Shown here in pieces: positions 43,172-52,364 of a DNA stretch of 64,000 bases. The translations under genes were made by a program, and so were the position numbers. The notes below the pieces were generated by a model. It had not been told where the DNA came from. It was given only the letters and a program-made list of their open reading frames with translations, and searched no databases. How positions within the stretch are numbered: position 1 is the first letter of the stretch; every line of letters begins with the position of its first letter. The stretch lies in the NCBI GenBank assembly GCA_963756895.1, contig CAVWPI010000004.1:558001-622000 (forward strand), read 5' to 3'. The DNA is from DASUAS01 sp963756895. Lineage in GTDB: Bacteria; Actinomycetota; Acidimicrobiia; IMCC26256; DASPTH01.

Positions 43172-44217
43172 TCATCCCTCCACGGGCAGGGTCACGCTGC
43201 GGGTCATGCCCCACGACGGGACGAGCAGGGTGTGCTTGCCGGGACCACCGGCCACCAGCACCCGGATGTTGCCCGGTTCACCGGTCATGGGCAACGCGTG
43301 ATCGTCGGGAATGGCCTTCATCCACTGCGTCCACGCCAGCTCCTCGAAGTGACGCCGGAACGTCGCGGCAGGCAACCGGGCCCGGTCGTAGAGGTACAGC
43401 GACACGTCGTCGCGCGAGAAGCCGTTGCCGGCGAGGCTGTAGGCGTGCTCAGGGCCCAGGATCACGAAGAACTCGCCCTGGCTGATCGGCGCGTTGTTCA
43501 TGCCGAGCGAGGCCATCGACGACGCGATCTTGTCGAGGATGAGTTGCGGATCGCCGTCCTTCTCCATGTCGTGCACGTTGTGCGGGCCCTCGCCGCAGTG
43601 CACGGTCACCGCGCTCGGCGCGAGCACGCCGCGACTCGTCGCGTAGCCCTCCCACGGTGACGCGTCGAGGTTCTCGGCCGCGCAGAACGTGTACTTCGCG
43701 GGTTGTCCGTGCGTGGCTGCGTCGCCCGAGCCCGGGCGTGCTCCCGCGACGTGGAGCAGGAGGAGGCGCACCGCGCGGCCGACGGTCGCATTGGCCCGGT
43801 TGCCGGGGCCGAACGCGCCGACCCCGACGCGAACCGCGCCGTCGTCACGATCTCGCCGTGCACCAGCACCATCGGCGCCACCGGATGCGTGGTCGCGTTC
43901 ACCCCCCGCAGGTTCATCTCCGGACGGGCGAGCGCGCGGATCGCAGTGAGCACCACCGGGAACGCCTCCGGCGTACAGCCCGCCAGCACTGCGTTGATGG
44001 CGACGACGCGGCGGGTGACGATCCCGGCGCGGGGGAGGAGGGTCGCGAGCACTTCGTCGGGATCGCCGACCGCGCGTTCGAGCATGGCATCGACCCGCGG
44101 TGCGGTCGGCGCGACCACCGGCAGGCCGTCGCCCAGGCCGCGGGCCTCGAACAGCTCGGCGATCGCCTCGGGCGAGTCGTCGGCGATCTCGATGGTGCTC
44201 GGCACGTAGGTGGTCAC
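43172..44217 (-). CDS. Partner protein of UGSC-type protein, apparent frameshift
   Basis: From GTG 44217 (GAGG 6 nt upstream): TTYVPSTIEIADDSPEAIAELFEARGLGDGLPVVAPTAPRVDAMLERAV, RVVAINAVLAGCTPEAFPVVLTAIRAL and NATTHPVAPMVLVHGEIV. The frame breaks near 43830. The next frame continues LLLLHVAGARPGSGDAATHGQPAKYTFCAAENLDASPW, TVHCGEGPHNVHD and GKHTLLVPSWGMTRSVTLPVEG. About 348 residues joined. The GDGLPVV and AGCTPE segments and the scattered Cys and His residues suggest a catalytic partner for the adjacent UGSC-type protein. Function unknown. Confidence 0.6.
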
Positions 44218-44253
44218 GGTGTCCTCACCTTCCTGACAGCCTTCGGAGTATGC

Positions 44254-44266
44254 CTGATGCCATCAG
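44254..44266. promoter_or_regulatory. Palindrome in divergent P450/UGSC-partner gap
   Basis: CTGATG, C centre, CATCAG (44254-44266) is a perfect 6+1+6 inverted repeat in the 103-bp divergent region. GntR-type operators have similar size. It is placed to affect both the P450 and the UGSC-partner promoter. No regulator gene is adjacent. Confidence 0.4.
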
Positions 44267-44308
44267 TCTGTGTCCAGCGCCGAGTCGGGAGCCCGTTCGG
44301 CGGCCGGG

Positions 44309-44314
44309 TACCCT
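44309..44314 (+). promoter_or_regulatory. Candidate -10 box of leaderless P450 gene
   Basis: TACCCT lies 6 nt upstream of ATG 44321. Confidence 0.5.
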
Positions 44315-44320
44315 CGCCCG

Positions 44321-45549
44321 ATGGACACCCACGACACCAAGTCGTTCCCTTCGGACGTCATCGCGGCGGATCGCGGCGACTCGACCGCGGTGATGCTGGC
44401 CGCCGAGAGCCTCGGCGACGCCTCCTGCCCCCAGCCGATCTACCAGCACCTGGTGGCGGCGGAGGTCGTGAGCGTGTCGGAGGGCATGTGCATGGTCGCC
44501 AGCCGCCGGGCGGTGGAGGCCACGTTCAAGAACACCGAGGTGTTCTCGTCCGAGGGCTTCCTCGAGCTCGGCAACGTGCGCCCGCTCATCCCGCTCAGCG
44601 TCGACCCGCCGCGTCACCTCAAGTACCGCAAGATCCTGGATCCCGATCTTCGCGCCGCGTCAGATGGACGCCATCGAGGATGACGTCACTGCGACGGGTC
44701 AACCACTTCATCGACCAGTTCGAGGCGCGCGGCGAGTGCCACTTCACCCACGAGTTCGCGGAGAAGTTCCCGTCGGCCGTGTTCCTCGGGCTCATGGGTC
44801 TGCCCTGGGAGGAGCTCGACACGTTCCTCCGTCTGAAGGACGGCATCATCCGTCCCGGCGGCATCGAGATGGAGCAGGAGCAGCGCCAGCAGATCCAACG
44901 TGACGTCGGCCAGGAGCTCTACGCCTACTTCGACGCCATCCTCGACGAGCGTCTGCGGGCGCCGAAGGACGACATCCTCACCCGGTTCAACACCGCCGAG
45001 ATCGACGGCGAGAAGCTGACGCGCGAGGAGATCCTCGACATCTGCTTCCTGTTCTTCATCGCCGGCCTCGACACCGTGACCGACTCGCTCTCGTGCTTCT
45101 TTGCGTTCCTGGCCCAGCACGACGATCACCGTCGCCAGATCGTCGACAACCCCGACATCATCCCGAGCGCGGTGGAGGAGCTGCTGCGCTGGGAGACGCC
45201 GGTGCCGAACGTGCCGCGCATGGCGATGACCGACGGGTGCCCCGTCGAGGGTCACACCGTGCCGCAGGGATCGTTCGTCCTCGTCAACGTGGGCGCGGCC
45301 AACGTCGACCCCGCCGAGTACGACGACCCGATGGAAGTGCGCTTCGACCGCGACGTCAACCGTCACCTGGCGTTCGGCGGGGGTGTGCACCGCTGCCTCG
45401 GTTCGCACCTCGCCCGCCGCGAGCTGCGGGTGACGTTGCGCGAGTGGCACCGTCGCATCCCCGAGTACTCGATCAAGCCCGGGGTCGAGCTGCAGTACGC
45501 CGCCGGGCTGCGCATGGTCGAGAACCTGGAGCTGGTCTGGCCGAAGTGA
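44321..45549 (+). CDS. Cytochrome P450, two apparent frameshifts
   Basis: From ATG 44321. The N-terminal part ends LSVDPPRHLKYRKILDP. Frame shifts near 44640 and 44697 bridge to VNHFIDQFEARGECHFTHEFAEKFPSAVFLGLMG. The catalytic core is intact: I-helix IAGLDTVTDS, EELLRWETPVPNVPRMA (ExxR), heme-binding FGGGVHRCLGSHLAR with the Cys ligand, then LRVTLREWHRRIPEYSI. About 409 residues joined, normal for a soluble actinobacterial CYP. It hydroxylates an unknown substrate using a ferredoxin such as the one at 26561. Overlaps the epimerase gene by GTGA. Confidence 0.9.
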
Positions 45550-46457
45550 GCGCCGCGGTCGTCGAGCGGCGCTTCCAGGACACGCCCGCGCTCGAGTTGC
45601 GCAGCGGCCCACTGCGCGCCACCTTCGTCCCCGGTGTCGGCATGACCGGGGTGTCGTTGCGGCGCGACGGCCACGAACATCTTGCGCTCCCGGGAGGGGT
45701 TGCCGCGCTGCGCGCCGGCCACACCGGCGGGCTCCCGCTCCTGGCCCCGTGGGCGAACCGGCTCGCGGCGCGCCGCTACACCGCCGCGGGGGTCGACGTC
45801 GATCTCCGTCGGCTGAAGCTGCACACCGACGACAACGGCCTCCCGATCCACGGGCTGCTCGTCGGCTGGCCCGAGTGGGAGGTCACGGGTACGCGTGCGC
45901 GGGGCGACGTCGCGCATCTCGTCGCCACCACGATCGTCGACGCGAAGGCCTTCCCGTTCCCGCACCTGCTCGAGGTCTCGGTCGCGCTCCACGACGACCG
46001 CCTCGTGATCGACACCCTGCTCGTGCCCACCGGCGACCGGAAGGTGCCGGTGGCGTTCGGCTGGCACCCGTACCTCCGGGTGCCGGGCACGCCCCGTGCG
46101 CAGTGGTCGCTGCGGCTCCCCGCGCGTGAGCGCTTCGGCCTCGACGATCGTGGCATCCCCGACGGCACGTCCCGGCGCGAACCGGCCGAGGACGAGGTGA
46201 TCGGCCGTCGGACCTTCGACGACCTCTACCTCCTCGGGCGCGACCGGCGCCTCGCCTTCACCGGCGACGACGGCGCCACCGTCGAGATGCTCGGGAGCCC
46301 GCACATGCCCTACGCGCAGGTGTGGGTGCCCGCAGGCAAGCCCTTCGCCGCGCTGGAGCCGATGGCCGCGCCCACCAACGCCCTGGTGACCGGCGACACG
46401 CGCCTGGTCGCGCCGGGCGACGGCTTCAGCTGCCGGTTCACCCTCGCCGTCACCTGA
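45546..46457 (+). CDS. Aldose 1-epimerase family protein
   Basis: A 303-residue protein from GTG 45546, overlapping the P450 stop. LPLLAPWANRLAARRY is the epimerase N-terminal motif with Asn and Arg of the sugar site. DNGLPIHGLLVGWPEW provides the catalytic His. FGWHPYLRV gives the second His, and FAALEPMAAPTNAL the catalytic Glu. It interconverts anomers of a hexose or hexose-6-phosphate. Placement next to a P450 is unusual; no sugar transporter is adjacent, but a GH15 enzyme lies 1 kb downstream. Confidence 0.88.
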   Translation: MSAAVVERRFQDTPALELRSGPLRATFVPGVGMTGVSLRRDGHEHLALPGGVAALRAGHTGGLPLLAPWANRLAARRYTAAGVDVDLRRLKLHTDDNGLPIHGLLVGWPEWEVTGTRARGDVAHLVATTIVDAKAFPFPHLLEVSVALHDDRLVIDTLLVPTGDRKVPVAFGWHPYLRVPGTPRAQWSLRLPARERFGLDDRGIPDGTSRREPAEDEVIGRRTFDDLYLLGRDRRLAFTGDDGATVEMLGSPHMPYAQVWVPAGKPFAALEPMAAPTNALVTGDTRLVAPGDGFSCRFTLAVT

Positions 46458-46479
46458 ACCGCTCGGGTGAGCGCCGGGA

Positions 46480-47316
46480 TTACTGCTGGATGCCGAGGGC
46501 TTCGGGGTCGAACTCGAGCACCAGGCGACCGGTGGTGATGGCCGCCACCGTGCCGCCGTCGGTGTTGAGGTTCTCGCCCGAGATGTAGGACGCGGCGTCG
46601 CTGTTGAGGAAGATCATCGGCCAGCCCTGCTCGGCCGGCGTCGAGCGCCGGCCGAGGCCCTGCGCGAAGAGGTCGATGATCTGGCCGCCGCCGGCCATGT
46701 CCTCGAACGCGGGCATCATCGGCGTGTCGGTGGGGCCGGGGCTGATGCAGTTGAGGCGGATGCCCTGGGCGTTGAGGTCCATGGCAGCCTTCATCGTCCA
46801 GATGATGAGCGCTTCCTTGGACTGCGAGTACGCCCCGAGGATGTCGTCGGGGTGTTCCTCGCACCACGCCTTCGCCGACGCGAAGTCGGGCGTGTCGACG
46901 AGGGGCATCCACTTCTCGAGGTTGAGGAGGTAGCCGCTGCCTGCGGTCGACGAGATGCTGCAGATCGCGCCGCCGTCGGTCATGTGGGGCACGACGCACG
47001 ACGTGAGGTGACGGGGTGCGGCGAAGTTCACCAGCATGGTGTCGACGTCGGGGAACGGCGCGCCGGGGAGGCCGGCGGCGTTGAACAGCGCGTCGATCTT
47101 GCCGCCGATGGTCTCGACCGCAGCCGACACCGCGTCGGGCTCGCGCAGGTCGACGATCTGGTGGCTGGCCACCTTCACCGGGGGGTCCTTGAGATCGAGC
47201 ACGTGGATCTCGGCGCCGAGCTCCGCCAGTCCCTCGACCGCCGCGGCGCCCATGCCGGCACCGCCGCCCCCGCTCACGACCACCCGCTTGCCTTCGTAGC
47301 TGAACGGCAGTGCCAT
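46480..47316 (-). CDS. Short-chain dehydrogenase/reductase
   Basis: A 278-residue SDR from ATG 47316 with GGGGGAA upstream. Cofactor motif VVVSGGGGAGMGAAA, LFNAAG, ICSISSTAGS and the catalytic YSQSK. The Gly-rich motif has an extra Gly-rich stretch. An about 30-residue insertion before the catalytic Tyr (LNLEKWMPLVDTPDFASAKAWCEEH) is shared with the SDR at 53572, so they are paralogs. Such SDRs often act on sterol or hydroxyacyl substrates with NAD. Divergent from the GH15 gene. Confidence 0.88.
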   Translation of the reverse strand: MALPFSYEGKRVVVSGGGGAGMGAAAVEGLAELGAEIHVLDLKDPPVKVASHQIVDLREPDAVSAAVETIGGKIDALFNAAGLPGAPFPDVDTMLVNFAAPRHLTSCVVPHMTDGGAICSISSTAGSGYLLNLEKWMPLVDTPDFASAKAWCEEHPDDILGAYSQSKEALIIWTMKAAMDLNAQGIRLNCISPGPTDTPMMPAFEDMAGGGQIIDLFAQGLGRRSTPAEQGWPMIFLNSDAASYISGENLNTDGGTVAAITTGRLVLEFDPEALGIQQ

Positions 47317-47416
47317 CAGTTCCCCCTGTGAGACTCCGGAATGCCGGGCACTGTACCGCCATACCGTCGACCTCCCCACGGGGGTCAAGTGCCAGACTCT
47401 CGGCGACGAAAGGCCA

Positions 47417-49264
47417 ATGGTGACCACATTCCCCGACATCGCCGACTACGCGTTCCTGTCCGACTGCGAGATCAGCACGCTCATCGCGCCCGACGGTTCG
47501 GTCGAGTGGCTGTGCCTCCCGCGGCCCGACTCGCCGAGCGTGTTCGGTGCGCTGCTCGATCGCGCCGCCGGCAGCTTTCGCCTCGGACCGAGTGGCATCG
47601 ACGTCCCGAATCAGCGGCGCTACGTGCCCGGCACCAACGTGCTCGAGACCACGTGGCACACGCCCACCGGCTGGGTGATCGTGTGGGACCTGCTGGTGAT
47701 GGGTCCGGCGCCCACCGACGAACGCCGTGATCGCTACCGGCGCGTACCCGGCGACACGATGGGTCAGGGAACGCTCCTGCGCATCGCGACGTGTTGCGAC
47801 GGCCGGGTCGAGGTGCAGGCCAACTGCGTGCCCCAGTTCGACTACGGGCGCGAGAGCGGCGAGTGGACCTACGACGACGGTGGCTACGAGAAGGTCACGT
47901 GCCGCTACGGTGACCTCGCGCTCGACCTCACCGGGAGCATGCGCCTCGGCATCCTCGGGCCGCGCACCTACGGCCGCACCACGCTGGAGGAGGGGGAGTC
48001 GGCGTGGCTTGCCTTGTCCTGGGGCGGCGACGCGCCGACGACACTGGAGGAGGCGGAGGCGCAGCGCGATGCCACCGAGAAGTACTGGCGCGACTGGCTC
48101 GCGCTGGCCAAGATCCACGACCACGCGTGGCGTCCGTACCTGGAGCGGAGCGCACTCGCGCTCAAGTCGCTCAGCTACGCGCCCACTGGCGCGATCATGG
48201 CCGCGGGTACCACCTCCTTGCCGGAGACCCCCGGCGGTGAGCGCAACTGGGACTACCGCTACACCTGGATCCGCGACACCGCGTTCATGCTGCGCGCGCT
48301 GCACGATCTCGGTTTCGAGTGGGAGGCGTTCGAGTACTTCGCCTTCATGCTCGAGACCCTCGCAACCGAGATGGCGGCGGGCAGGCCCGACGTGCAGATC
48401 ATGTACGGCATCGGCGGCGAGACGGATCTCACGGAGCACACGCTCGACCACCTCTCCGGATACCGCAACTCGCGGCCGGTGCGCGTCGGCAACGGCGCGT
48501 TCGACCAGCACCAGCACGACGTGTGGGGGATGCTGCTCGACGCGGTCAACTCGTTCCAGCGGCGCGGCGGTCAGATCCAGCACCACATCTGGTCCGGTCT
48601 CACGTACCTCGTCGACCAGGCCATCGAACGCTTCCCGGAGCCCGACCAGGGCATCTGGGAGATGCGAGGCGATCCGCAGCACTTCGTGGCCTCGAAGGTG
48701 ATGTGCTGGGTCGCCGTCGACCGCGGGTTGCGCATCGCGCGCGAGCGCGACGACGACGAGTGCATCGAGCGATGGGAGGCTGCCGCCGAGAAGATGAAGG
48801 CCGAGATCCTCGACCAGGGCACCGACGACCGCGGAGTCTTCACCCAGTACTACGGCACCAAGGCGCTCGACGCGTCGAACCTGCTCATCCCGATCATGGG
48901 CTTCCTTCCTGGTGACGACGAGCGGGTGCGGGCCACCGTGCTCGCGATCGCCGACGAGCTGACCAAGGACGGGCTGGTCCTGCGGTACCGGGTCGACGCA
49001 ACCGACGACGGGCTCTCGGGTGAGGAGGGCACGTTCACCATCTGCTCGTTCTGGCTGGTGTCCGCGCTCACCATCATCGGAGAGGTCGAGCGAGCGCGAG
49101 CGCTGTACCAGAAGCTCCTGTCGTTCGCCGGCCCACTGCACCTGTACGCGGAGGAGATCGATGCCACCACCGGCCAGCACCTCGGCAACTTCCCGCAGGC
49201 GTTCACACACCTCGCGCTCATCGACGCCGGCCGGCGCCTGATCGCGATCGAGACCGACGCCTGA
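47417..49264 (+). CDS. Glycoside hydrolase family 15 protein (glucoamylase/trehalase-like)
   Basis: A 615-residue protein from ATG 47417. It starts with the N-terminal beta-sandwich (FPDIADYAFLSDCEISTLIAPDGSVEWLCLPRPDSPSVFGALLDRAAG). The (alpha/alpha)6 barrel follows, with the GH15 motif NWDYRYTWIRDTAFMLRAL, the QHDVWGMLLDAVN segment, WEMRGDPQHFVASKVMCWVAVDRGL (catalytic Glu region) and ASNLLIPIMGFLP. EGTFTICSFWLVSALTIIGEVERA near the end holds the second Glu area. Cytoplasmic (no signal). In actinobacteria similar proteins have trehalase activity, so trehalose is a plausible substrate. Confidence 0.92.
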   Translation: MVTTFPDIADYAFLSDCEISTLIAPDGSVEWLCLPRPDSPSVFGALLDRAAGSFRLGPSGIDVPNQRRYVPGTNVLETTWHTPTGWVIVWDLLVMGPAPTDERRDRYRRVPGDTMGQGTLLRIATCCDGRVEVQANCVPQFDYGRESGEWTYDDGGYEKVTCRYGDLALDLTGSMRLGILGPRTYGRTTLEEGESAWLALSWGGDAPTTLEEAEAQRDATEKYWRDWLALAKIHDHAWRPYLERSALALKSLSYAPTGAIMAAGTTSLPETPGGERNWDYRYTWIRDTAFMLRALHDLGFEWEAFEYFAFMLETLATEMAAGRPDVQIMYGIGGETDLTEHTLDHLSGYRNSRPVRVGNGAFDQHQHDVWGMLLDAVNSFQRRGGQIQHHIWSGLTYLVDQAIERFPEPDQGIWEMRGDPQHFVASKVMCWVAVDRGLRIARERDDDECIERWEAAAEKMKAEILDQGTDDRGVFTQYYGTKALDASNLLIPIMGFLPGDDERVRATVLAIADELTKDGLVLRYRVDATDDGLSGEEGTFTICSFWLVSALTIIGEVERARALYQKLLSFAGPLHLYAEEIDATTGQHLGNFPQAFTHLALIDAGRRLIAIETDA

Positions 49265-49271
49265 CCGGCGC

Positions 49272-50285
49272 GTGCGGGTCTTCACCACCAGCGCGCTCGA
49301 GGATCCGCGCGACGTCCGCGCCACGTACCCGCGCCTCGAGGAGATCGGGTACGACGGCGTGTTCTCGTTCGAGGCGAAGCACGACCCGTTCGTCGCGCTC
49401 GCGGTGGCGGCCGAGCACACGGCGCGCGTGCAGCTCGGTACCGCGATCGCGATCGCGTTCGCGCGCACGCCGATGAACCTCGCCTACCTCGGCAACGACC
49501 TCCAGCTCGTCACCGGCGGTCGATTCGTCCTCGGGCTCGGCTCGCAGGTGCGCCCGCACATCGTGCACCGTTTCGGCGCGACGTGGTCAGAGCCGGCGCG
49601 TCGGATGCACGAGCTGGTGCGCGCGGTGCGGGCGGTGTTCACGGCGTGGGAGACGGGGGGCGAGCTGCAGTTCGAAGGCGACTTCTACCGACACACGCTC
49701 ATGATCCCGGCGTTCGATCCGGGTCCGAACCCGTTCGGCCGTCCCCCTGTGTACGTGGGTGGCTTCGGGCCGCGCATGGTCGCGGTCGCGGGTGAGGTGG
49801 CCGACGGGCTCATCACGCACCCGTTCACCACGCGCGAGTCGCTCGAGACGATCACCCTGCCCGCACTGGAACAGGGCCTGGCCGCGTCGGGCCGTTCCCG
49901 TGCCGACGTGCAGGTCGTGTGCGCGACGCTCGTCGTGACCGCAGATCGGGAGGAGGAGCTCGAGCGGCTCCGCGGCGTGGCCCGCCAGCAGCTCGCCTTC
50001 TACGGATCGACGCCTGCGTACGCGCCGACGCTCGAGTGCCACGGCTGGGGCGACTTGCACCCCGAGCTCAACCGCCTCTCGAAGGCCGGACGCTGGCACG
50101 AGATGGCGGACCTCATCGACGACGACGTGCTCGACGCGATCGCGGTCGTCGGCGAACCGGCGTCGATCGCGCCGAAGCTGCGGGCCCGCCTCGACGGCAT
50201 CGCCGACGCGGTCAGCCTCACCAACAACCGCGCACCCGACCCCGACCACTGGGCCGGTGTCGTCGCCGACCTCAAGCGGCGCTGA
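49272..50285 (+). CDS. LLM-class flavin/F420-dependent oxidoreductase (TIGR03617-like)
   Basis: A 337-residue protein from GTG 49272, 7 bp after the GH15 gene. LEEIGYDGVFSFEAKHDPFVALAVAAEHT, VQLGTAIAIAFARTPMNLAYLGNDLQLVTGGRFVLGLGSQVRPHIVHRFG and PPVYVGGFGPRMVAVAGEVADGLITHPFTTRE are typical of the luciferase-like monooxygenase fold of F420-dependent enzymes. The ending is unusually specific: ADAVSLTNNRAPDPDHWAGVV. Substrate unknown. Its 3' end overlaps the convergent P450 gene by 14 bp. Confidence 0.9.
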   Translation: MRVFTTSALEDPRDVRATYPRLEEIGYDGVFSFEAKHDPFVALAVAAEHTARVQLGTAIAIAFARTPMNLAYLGNDLQLVTGGRFVLGLGSQVRPHIVHRFGATWSEPARRMHELVRAVRAVFTAWETGGELQFEGDFYRHTLMIPAFDPGPNPFGRPPVYVGGFGPRMVAVAGEVADGLITHPFTTRESLETITLPALEQGLAASGRSRADVQVVCATLVVTADREEELERLRGVARQQLAFYGSTPAYAPTLECHGWGDLHPELNRLSKAGRWHEMADLIDDDVLDAIAVVGEPASIAPKLRARLDGIADAVSLTNNRAPDPDHWAGVVADLKRR

Positions 50286-51444
50286 GCTGGACCAGCAGTC
50301 GCTGGGGACCGTGGGCCCACATCACGGGCACCTCCTCGTACGCGCCCGGATCGACGGGCCTGACCTCGGCGACGCGGTCGAGAAACACGCCGAGCGCGAC
50401 GCGCGCCTCCAGCCGCGCCAGGCTGGCGCCCGGGCACACGTGCGGACCACCACCGAAGGCCACGTGAGAACGTGGGTCGGGCCGGTCGAGGCGGAACGCG
50501 TGCGGATCGTCGAACACGCCCTCGTCGCGGTTCGCCGACAGGATCCCGAACGCGACCTTGTCACCCGGTGCGAGGTGCTCGCCGTGCAGGTCGTGGTCCT
50601 GCATGCAGTTGCGCAGGAGGAACCGGATCGGCGGATCGTGACGGAGCGACTCCTCGACCGCGGTGGGGATCATCTCCCGGTCCGCGCGCAGGCTGGCGTA
50701 GAGGTCGGGATCCTGCGTCACCGTCCAGAGCAGGTTGCCGATGAGGTGGCGGGTCGTCTCGTTCCCGGAGATGAACAGGAACACCAGCTGCGTGCGCGCT
50801 TCGACGTCGGTGAGACGACGGCCGTCGACCTCGCTCTGCAGCAACCGGGTGATGAAGTCGTCGCGGGGGACGTCGCGACGCGCCGCGATCAGGGCGTCGA
50901 CGTAGTCGGAGAATTCGGGGTGCGCCCCGGGGAGACCCACGCCGCGTTCGTTGCGGTTGAGCGCGGGCCACGTGCCCTGCACCACTTCGTCGGACCACGC
51001 CGCCCACAGGTGGTAGTCCTCGCGGGGCGCGCCGAGCAGGTGCGCGATCACGTTGTTGGGCACCGCCATCACGTAGTCGGTCACGAGGTCGACCGCCTCG
51101 CCGCGCCCGAGCAGGTCGTCGAGCAGGTCGTTGCAGAGGTCCTCGCAGAACGGCTCGATGTTCACGAGGCGATGCACCGCGATCGCCGAGTTGATGATGC
51201 GCCGCACCTGCCCGTGGCGCGGCTCGGGGATCTCGTTGATGAGCTGCTCCTCGTCGGGCACCACGACGCCGGGTTGGCGGAAGCTGGCCTGGAAGAGCTC
51301 GACGTCCTGGGTCGCCGCCAGCACGTCCGCGTAGCGGGCCAGGTACCACGGGCCCGCAGGGGTGTGCGCCACCGGGCAGCCGGTCCGCAGCTCCTCGAGC
51401 CCAGGGGAGTCGCCGGGTGCGCTGAGTGGATCGAACGTCGTCAT
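50272..51444 (-). CDS. Cytochrome P450
   Basis: A 390-residue soluble CYP from ATG 51444, intact. I-helix FISGNETTRHLIGNLLW (acid-alcohol pair replaced by ET-T), ExxR in AVEESLRHDPPIRF and heme-binding FGGGPHVCPGASLARLEARVAL. The N-terminal stretch SAPGDSPGLEELRTGCPVAHTPAGPWYLARYADV is typical of CYPs using the ferredoxin-type electron chain. It differs substantially from the P450 at 44321, so they probably have different substrates. Confidence 0.94.
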   Translation of the reverse strand: MTTFDPLSAPGDSPGLEELRTGCPVAHTPAGPWYLARYADVLAATQDVELFQASFRQPGVVVPDEEQLINEIPEPRHGQVRRIINSAIAVHRLVNIEPFCEDLCNDLLDDLLGRGEAVDLVTDYVMAVPNNVIAHLLGAPREDYHLWAAWSDEVVQGTWPALNRNERGVGLPGAHPEFSDYVDALIAARRDVPRDDFITRLLQSEVDGRRLTDVEARTQLVFLFISGNETTRHLIGNLLWTVTQDPDLYASLRADREMIPTAVEESLRHDPPIRFLLRNCMQDHDLHGEHLAPGDKVAFGILSANRDEGVFDDPHAFRLDRPDPRSHVAFGGGPHVCPGASLARLEARVALGVFLDRVAEVRPVDPGAYEEVPVMWAHGPQRLLVQLSAA

Positions 51445-51479
51445 GCGCGCATCCTTGCACCATCGGCGAGAGTGGTCCC

Positions 51480-51842
51480 ATGACCACACCGATGCAGGGA
51501 CTCCGGACCGTGATCCACCCCGTCGACGACCTCGGCGCGGCGAAGCAATGGTGGACGGACCTGCTCGGGTTCGGGCCCTCTTTCGACGAGCCGTTCTACG
51601 TGGGGTTCGAGGTCGGCGGCTACGAGCTGGGTTTGCTCCCCGACGCGAACCCCGCCGACGGTGCCCTCGTCTACTGGGGCGTCGACGACGTCGACGCGGC
51701 GGTAGCTGACGCGATCGCACTGGGCGCGACCGTGCACGTCGCGGCGGCAGAGGTCGGCGACGGCATCATCACCGCGACGGTGACATCGCCGCAGGGCTTC
51801 GTCGTCGGCTTCATCCGCAACCCGAACTTTCGCGCGACCTGA
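51480..51842 (+). CDS. VOC (glyoxalase/dioxygenase-fold) protein
   Basis: A 120-residue single-domain VOC protein from ATG 51480. Paired beta-alpha-beta-beta-beta units are seen: TVIHPVDDLGAAKQWWTDLLGFGPSFDE, then WGVDDVDAAVADAIALGATVH and TVTSPQGFVVGFIRNP. A His in VIHPV and a Glu/Tyr pattern give a possible metal site. Divergent from the P450. Followed by an imperfect 43-nt palindrome before another VOC gene. Confidence 0.8.
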   Translation: MTTPMQGLRTVIHPVDDLGAAKQWWTDLLGFGPSFDEPFYVGFEVGGYELGLLPDANPADGALVYWGVDDVDAAVADAIALGATVHVAAAEVGDGIITATVTSPQGFVVGFIRNPNFRAT

Positions 51843-51853
51843 GCCACGCCGAC

Positions 51854-51896
51854 CTCTTGGCCGTGAGTGCACGTCAGCGGTACTCAATGCCAAGAG
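51854..51896. repeat. Imperfect 43-nt palindrome between convergent VOC genes
   Basis: CTCTTGGC (51854-51861) pairs with GCCAAGAG (51889-51896). A 2x2 internal loop follows. Inside it TGAGT (51864-51868) pairs with ACTCA (51882-51886), leaving a 13-nt loop. It starts 12 bp after one stop codon and ends 24 bp before the other. No U-tract. Confidence 0.75.
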
Positions 51897-51919
51897 TTCG
51901 GCACTGGCGCGCGTCGGCG

Positions 51920-52315
51920 TCAGTTGCGGCGGGGTGCCGGCGCGACGAGCTCGATGCTGATGCCGTCGGGATCGACGAGCTGCAGCGACGGCTTGCCCAG
52001 CTCCAGCTCGACGCCCGCGTGATCGATGCCGACCTCGGTGAGGTGATCGGCCCAGAGCCGGAGCGTGTCGCCGTCGGGCACCGCGAACGCGATGTGGTCG
52101 AGCGGTACGTCGGTGGCGCCCTCGGCCGCTCCCTCGATGCGGCGCGAGATCACGAGCACCATGTGCGACGGCTTGTGTTGCAGCGCGACGTAGGAACCGT
52201 CGTCGGACGCGGTCAGCGTCTCGACGCCGAGCACCGTGGTGTACCACTCGCGGCTGGCATCGACGTCGTGCACTCGCAACTGCAGGTGCGAAAACCCGAG
52301 GAGGGGCGTGTCCAT
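51920..52315 (-). CDS. VOC (glyoxalase/dioxygenase-fold) protein
   Basis: A 131-residue VOC protein from ATG 52315. GFSHLQLRVHDVDASREWYTTVLGVETLT, PLDHIAFAVPDGDTLRLWADHLTE and LQLVDPDGISIELVAPAP give the two repeat units, with His in SHLQ and DHI and Glu in IELV as the likely metal ligands. The closest known types are extradiol dioxygenase-like and glyoxalase-like proteins. One of three VOC genes within 1.3 kb. Confidence 0.85.
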   Translation of the reverse strand: MDTPLLGFSHLQLRVHDVDASREWYTTVLGVETLTASDDGSYVALQHKPSHMVLVISRRIEGAAEGATDVPLDHIAFAVPDGDTLRLWADHLTEVGIDHAGVELELGKPSLQLVDPDGISIELVAPAPRRN

Positions 52316-52364
52316 CCGGCCAGTATCCCACGCGTCGTCCGCTCCCCGATAATGTCCCCCGGCG

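Noticed and set aside
47317..47416. Possible promoter with TTGACC facing the SDR gene
   Set aside because: TTGACC is present on the minus strand, but no -10 box has acceptable spacing (TATGGC about 19 bp away, TACAGT 27 bp away). Not strong enough to list.
46310..49468. Open frame of 1,052 codons on the minus strand
   Set aside because: It lies antisense to the intact GH15 and SDR genes and shows no family motif, only the Arg/Val/Asp-rich composition typical of shadow frames in GC-rich DNA.
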